Assembly (NCBI GenBank): GCA_022704725.1
Contig: JAKJFV010000004.1
Location: forward strand, 4,632-12,049
Length of the DNA: 7,418 nucleotides
From: Spirochaetota bacterium
GTDB taxonomy: Bacteria > Spirochaetota > Spirochaetia > Treponematales > Treponemataceae
Direction of reading: 5' to 3'
Under the pieces are notes generated by a model that had not been told where the DNA came from, made no database searches, and worked only from the letters and a program-made list of their open reading frames with translations. How positions within the stretch are numbered: the first letter of the stretch is position 1; the number at the start of each line of letters is the position of its first letter. Both the position numbers and the translations under genes were made by a program. Positions 6,366 through 7,418 of this stretch are shown here, one piece after another.

Positions 6366-7373
6366 ATGGTTAAAAAAAGAGTTCTTTTAGTTACTTATTT
6401 ATTTTTAGTTGTCTTTTGCACAATTTCAATTACATTATTTACTATATGGGAAAATTCTTTTTCCCCAAATAATTATAAGCAAAAAGATTTATTCACTGAG
6501 AATTGGAATATACGTATTAATGACACTACATATACCAACACATCTTTAACATCTTTCAAGCTGCCTCCTTTGTCTGCAAATTCTCAGATAGTCCTCACAA
6601 ATAAATTGCCTGCCGAACTAACAACTCAGGTTTCTTTATGGATTCAAACTGTCTATTCTGCTATTGAGGTAAGCGTTAATGGTTTAAATATTTATTCCTA
6701 CGGCTTAGATCTCCATAAGAATGACATAAATGTAGGGAGCGGGTTTCATGTTATTCCAATAAATGAAGACGCAGCACATAAAACTATAGAAATAGTACTC
6801 ACAACGACACAAAAAGATGCCTTTTCCGCTTTTAAGCCTGTTTTTATACAACGTTCAGCAGAAACCCTTCCCGGTTTTTTACGCAGATCAATTCTTCCTT
6901 TATCGAGTTCAATTTTTCTCATTATCCTTGGAGCAATAGGTACTATTGTCTGCTTAGGAGCTCTTTTTCTTAAAAAGAAAATTCTTCCACTCCTTGCACT
7001 TTCACAGTTCTCACTTTGGGTTGGAATGGGAGTATTAACAAATACCGATTTAATTCAGCTTTTTTCTCCAAATTTCACCGTAAATTCATATCTTGAGTAC
7101 GCAGCATTGTATGCAACAGCCTTTTCGCTCATCATCTTATTTCTTCTAAACATTGCCCAAACAAAATTTGAAAAGATCAGCGCAGCCTCTTTTGCATCCA
7201 TATTTACTTTATATTGCCTTGCTTCCATAACCATGGAAAGATTACACCTTATTCATCTGCCTCAAACTCTTTCCTATTATCAGATTATTTGCGCTGTAAT
7301 GATTCTCTTTGCTGTTGTAGTTTCTATAAAAAAAATATTACAAAAAACGGACGCATTCTTTTTTCCTCAATAA
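6366..7373 (+). CDS. Membrane sensor with extracytoplasmic domain and multi-helix module, 3' end frameshifted
   Basis: The zero frame gives 335 residues. An N-terminal hydrophobic anchor (about 6-27) precedes an extracytoplasmic region (about 28-175) rich in alternating beta-strand pattern. Five further hydrophobic helices follow at about 179-201, 205-224, 244-264, 270-290 and 303-321. This is the layout of 7TM sensor proteins with an extracellular beta-sandwich (7TMR-DISM-like), which usually end in a GGDEF, histidine kinase or similar cytoplasmic output domain; membership is inferred from architecture. The frame ends with the unconvincing tail QKTDAFFFPQ just where a sixth helix should begin. 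The -1 frame supplies that helix at once, so the stop at 7371-7373 is probably not the natural end. The ATG at 6366 is the first possible start after an in-frame TAA at 6354. Divergent from the alpha-xylosidase gene; a link to sugar sensing is speculative. Confidence 0.75.
   Translation: MVKKRVLLVTYLFLVVFCTISITLFTIWENSFSPNNYKQKDLFTENWNIRINDTTYTNTSLTSFKLPPLSANSQIVLTNKLPAELTTQVSLWIQTVYSAIEVSVNGLNIYSYGLDLHKNDINVGSGFHVIPINEDAAHKTIEIVLTTTQKDAFSAFKPVFIQRSAETLPGFLRRSILPLSSSIFLIILGAIGTIVCLGALFLKKKILPLLALSQFSLWVGMGVLTNTDLIQLFSPNFTVNSYLEYAALYATAFSLIILFLLNIAQTKFEKISAASFASIFTLYCLASITMERLHLIHLPQTLSYYQIICAVMILFAVVVSIKKILQKTDAFFFPQ
7328..7335 (+). repeat. A8 tract at the probable frameshift point
   Basis: Eight A, read in zero frame as ATA AAA AAA ATA, so positions 7328-7334 have the form A AAA AAA of a -1 slippery heptamer. 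An A6 tract follows at 7342-7347. Adding two bases or losing one at either tract would join the sensor gene to its continuation in the -1 frame. Confidence 0.6.
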
Positions 7374-7418
7374 GTTTCTTATTCTTAATTTTCTTCTGCG
7401 CTCTTGATATAGGGCGGT
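7336..7418 (+). pseudogene. Continuation of the sensor gene in the -1 frame (partial)
   Basis: Read from 7343, this frame encodes KNGRILFSSISFLFLIFF and then CALDIGR, open to the window edge. It is a strongly hydrophobic helix followed by a charged turn, as expected for the next membrane segment of the upstream sensor protein. The zero frame has stops at 7371, 7386 and 7410 here, and the third frame stops after LLRS. The missing final helix and any output domain would lie beyond the window. It may be part of a broken gene, a phase-variable gene, a recoded gene or a sequencing error. Confidence 0.6.

Noticed and set aside
7342..7348. A AAA AAC as a programmed -1 slippery heptamer
   Set aside because: The heptamer is in register with the downstream frame, not with the incoming zero frame (CAA AAA ACG), so it does not fit the classical two-codon slip; the A8 run fits better.
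1..7418. CRISPR array, tRNA, rRNA, insertion sequence or phage genes
   Set aside because: I saw no regularly spaced repeats, cloverleaf-like genes, transposase motifs or terminal inverted repeats anywhere in the window.

Overview
The window looks like a stretch of chromosome from an AT-rich, anaerobic, probably host- or gut-associated bacterium. A spirochaete of the Treponema type is my best guess, and a Clostridia/Lachnospiraceae-type Firmicute is the alternative. This rests on base composition, the style of the membrane sensor proteins and the YicI-type alpha-xylosidase. There is no rRNA or marker gene, so the assignment is tentative.

Layout. Everything from position 6136 down to 1 is coded on the minus strand; one gene points the other way at the right end. 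In transcription order the minus-strand genes are: (i) a GH31 alpha-xylosidase of the YicI type (6136-4103), with all visible catalytic residues but ending about 90-100 residues early, where the distal C-terminal beta-sandwich should begin; (ii) and (iii) two ABC exporter half-transporters (4014-2269 and 2265-487), separated by 3 bp and translationally coupled, which look like the two unlike halves of one heterodimeric exporter (BmrC/BmrD, TM287/288 or MdlA/MdlB type); (iv) the first 134 residues of a multi-pass membrane protein (404-1) that leaves the window. A clear hairpin plus T-tract lies between (iii) and (iv) and overlaps the ribosome binding site of (iv). A weaker terminator-like hairpin lies between (i) and (ii).

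On the plus strand, starting at 6366 across a 229-bp divergent spacer, is a membrane sensor: an N-terminal anchor, an extracytoplasmic domain of about 150 residues, then a run of membrane helices. Its reading frame stops at 7373, but the -1 frame immediately continues the hydrophobic pattern to the window edge. The gene therefore appears frameshifted at an A8 or A6 tract, and its output domain, if any, lies outside the window.

How the genes may work together. The xylosidase would remove alpha-xylosyl units from imported xyloglucan or isoprimeverose-type oligosaccharides in the cytoplasm. The ABC pair is an exporter by architecture, so it is not an obvious sugar uptake partner. No importer, transcription factor or other glycosidase is present. 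The divergent spacer carries a good sigma70-type promoter in each direction, a short inverted repeat within the xylosidase promoter, and a G7 tract between the sensor promoter and its start codon. I see no mobile element, CRISPR array, tRNA or rRNA, and no evidence of a wholly new multi-gene system. The most interesting signals are the sensor frameshift, the poly-G leader, the truncated xylosidase and the terminator/ribosome-binding-site overlap.
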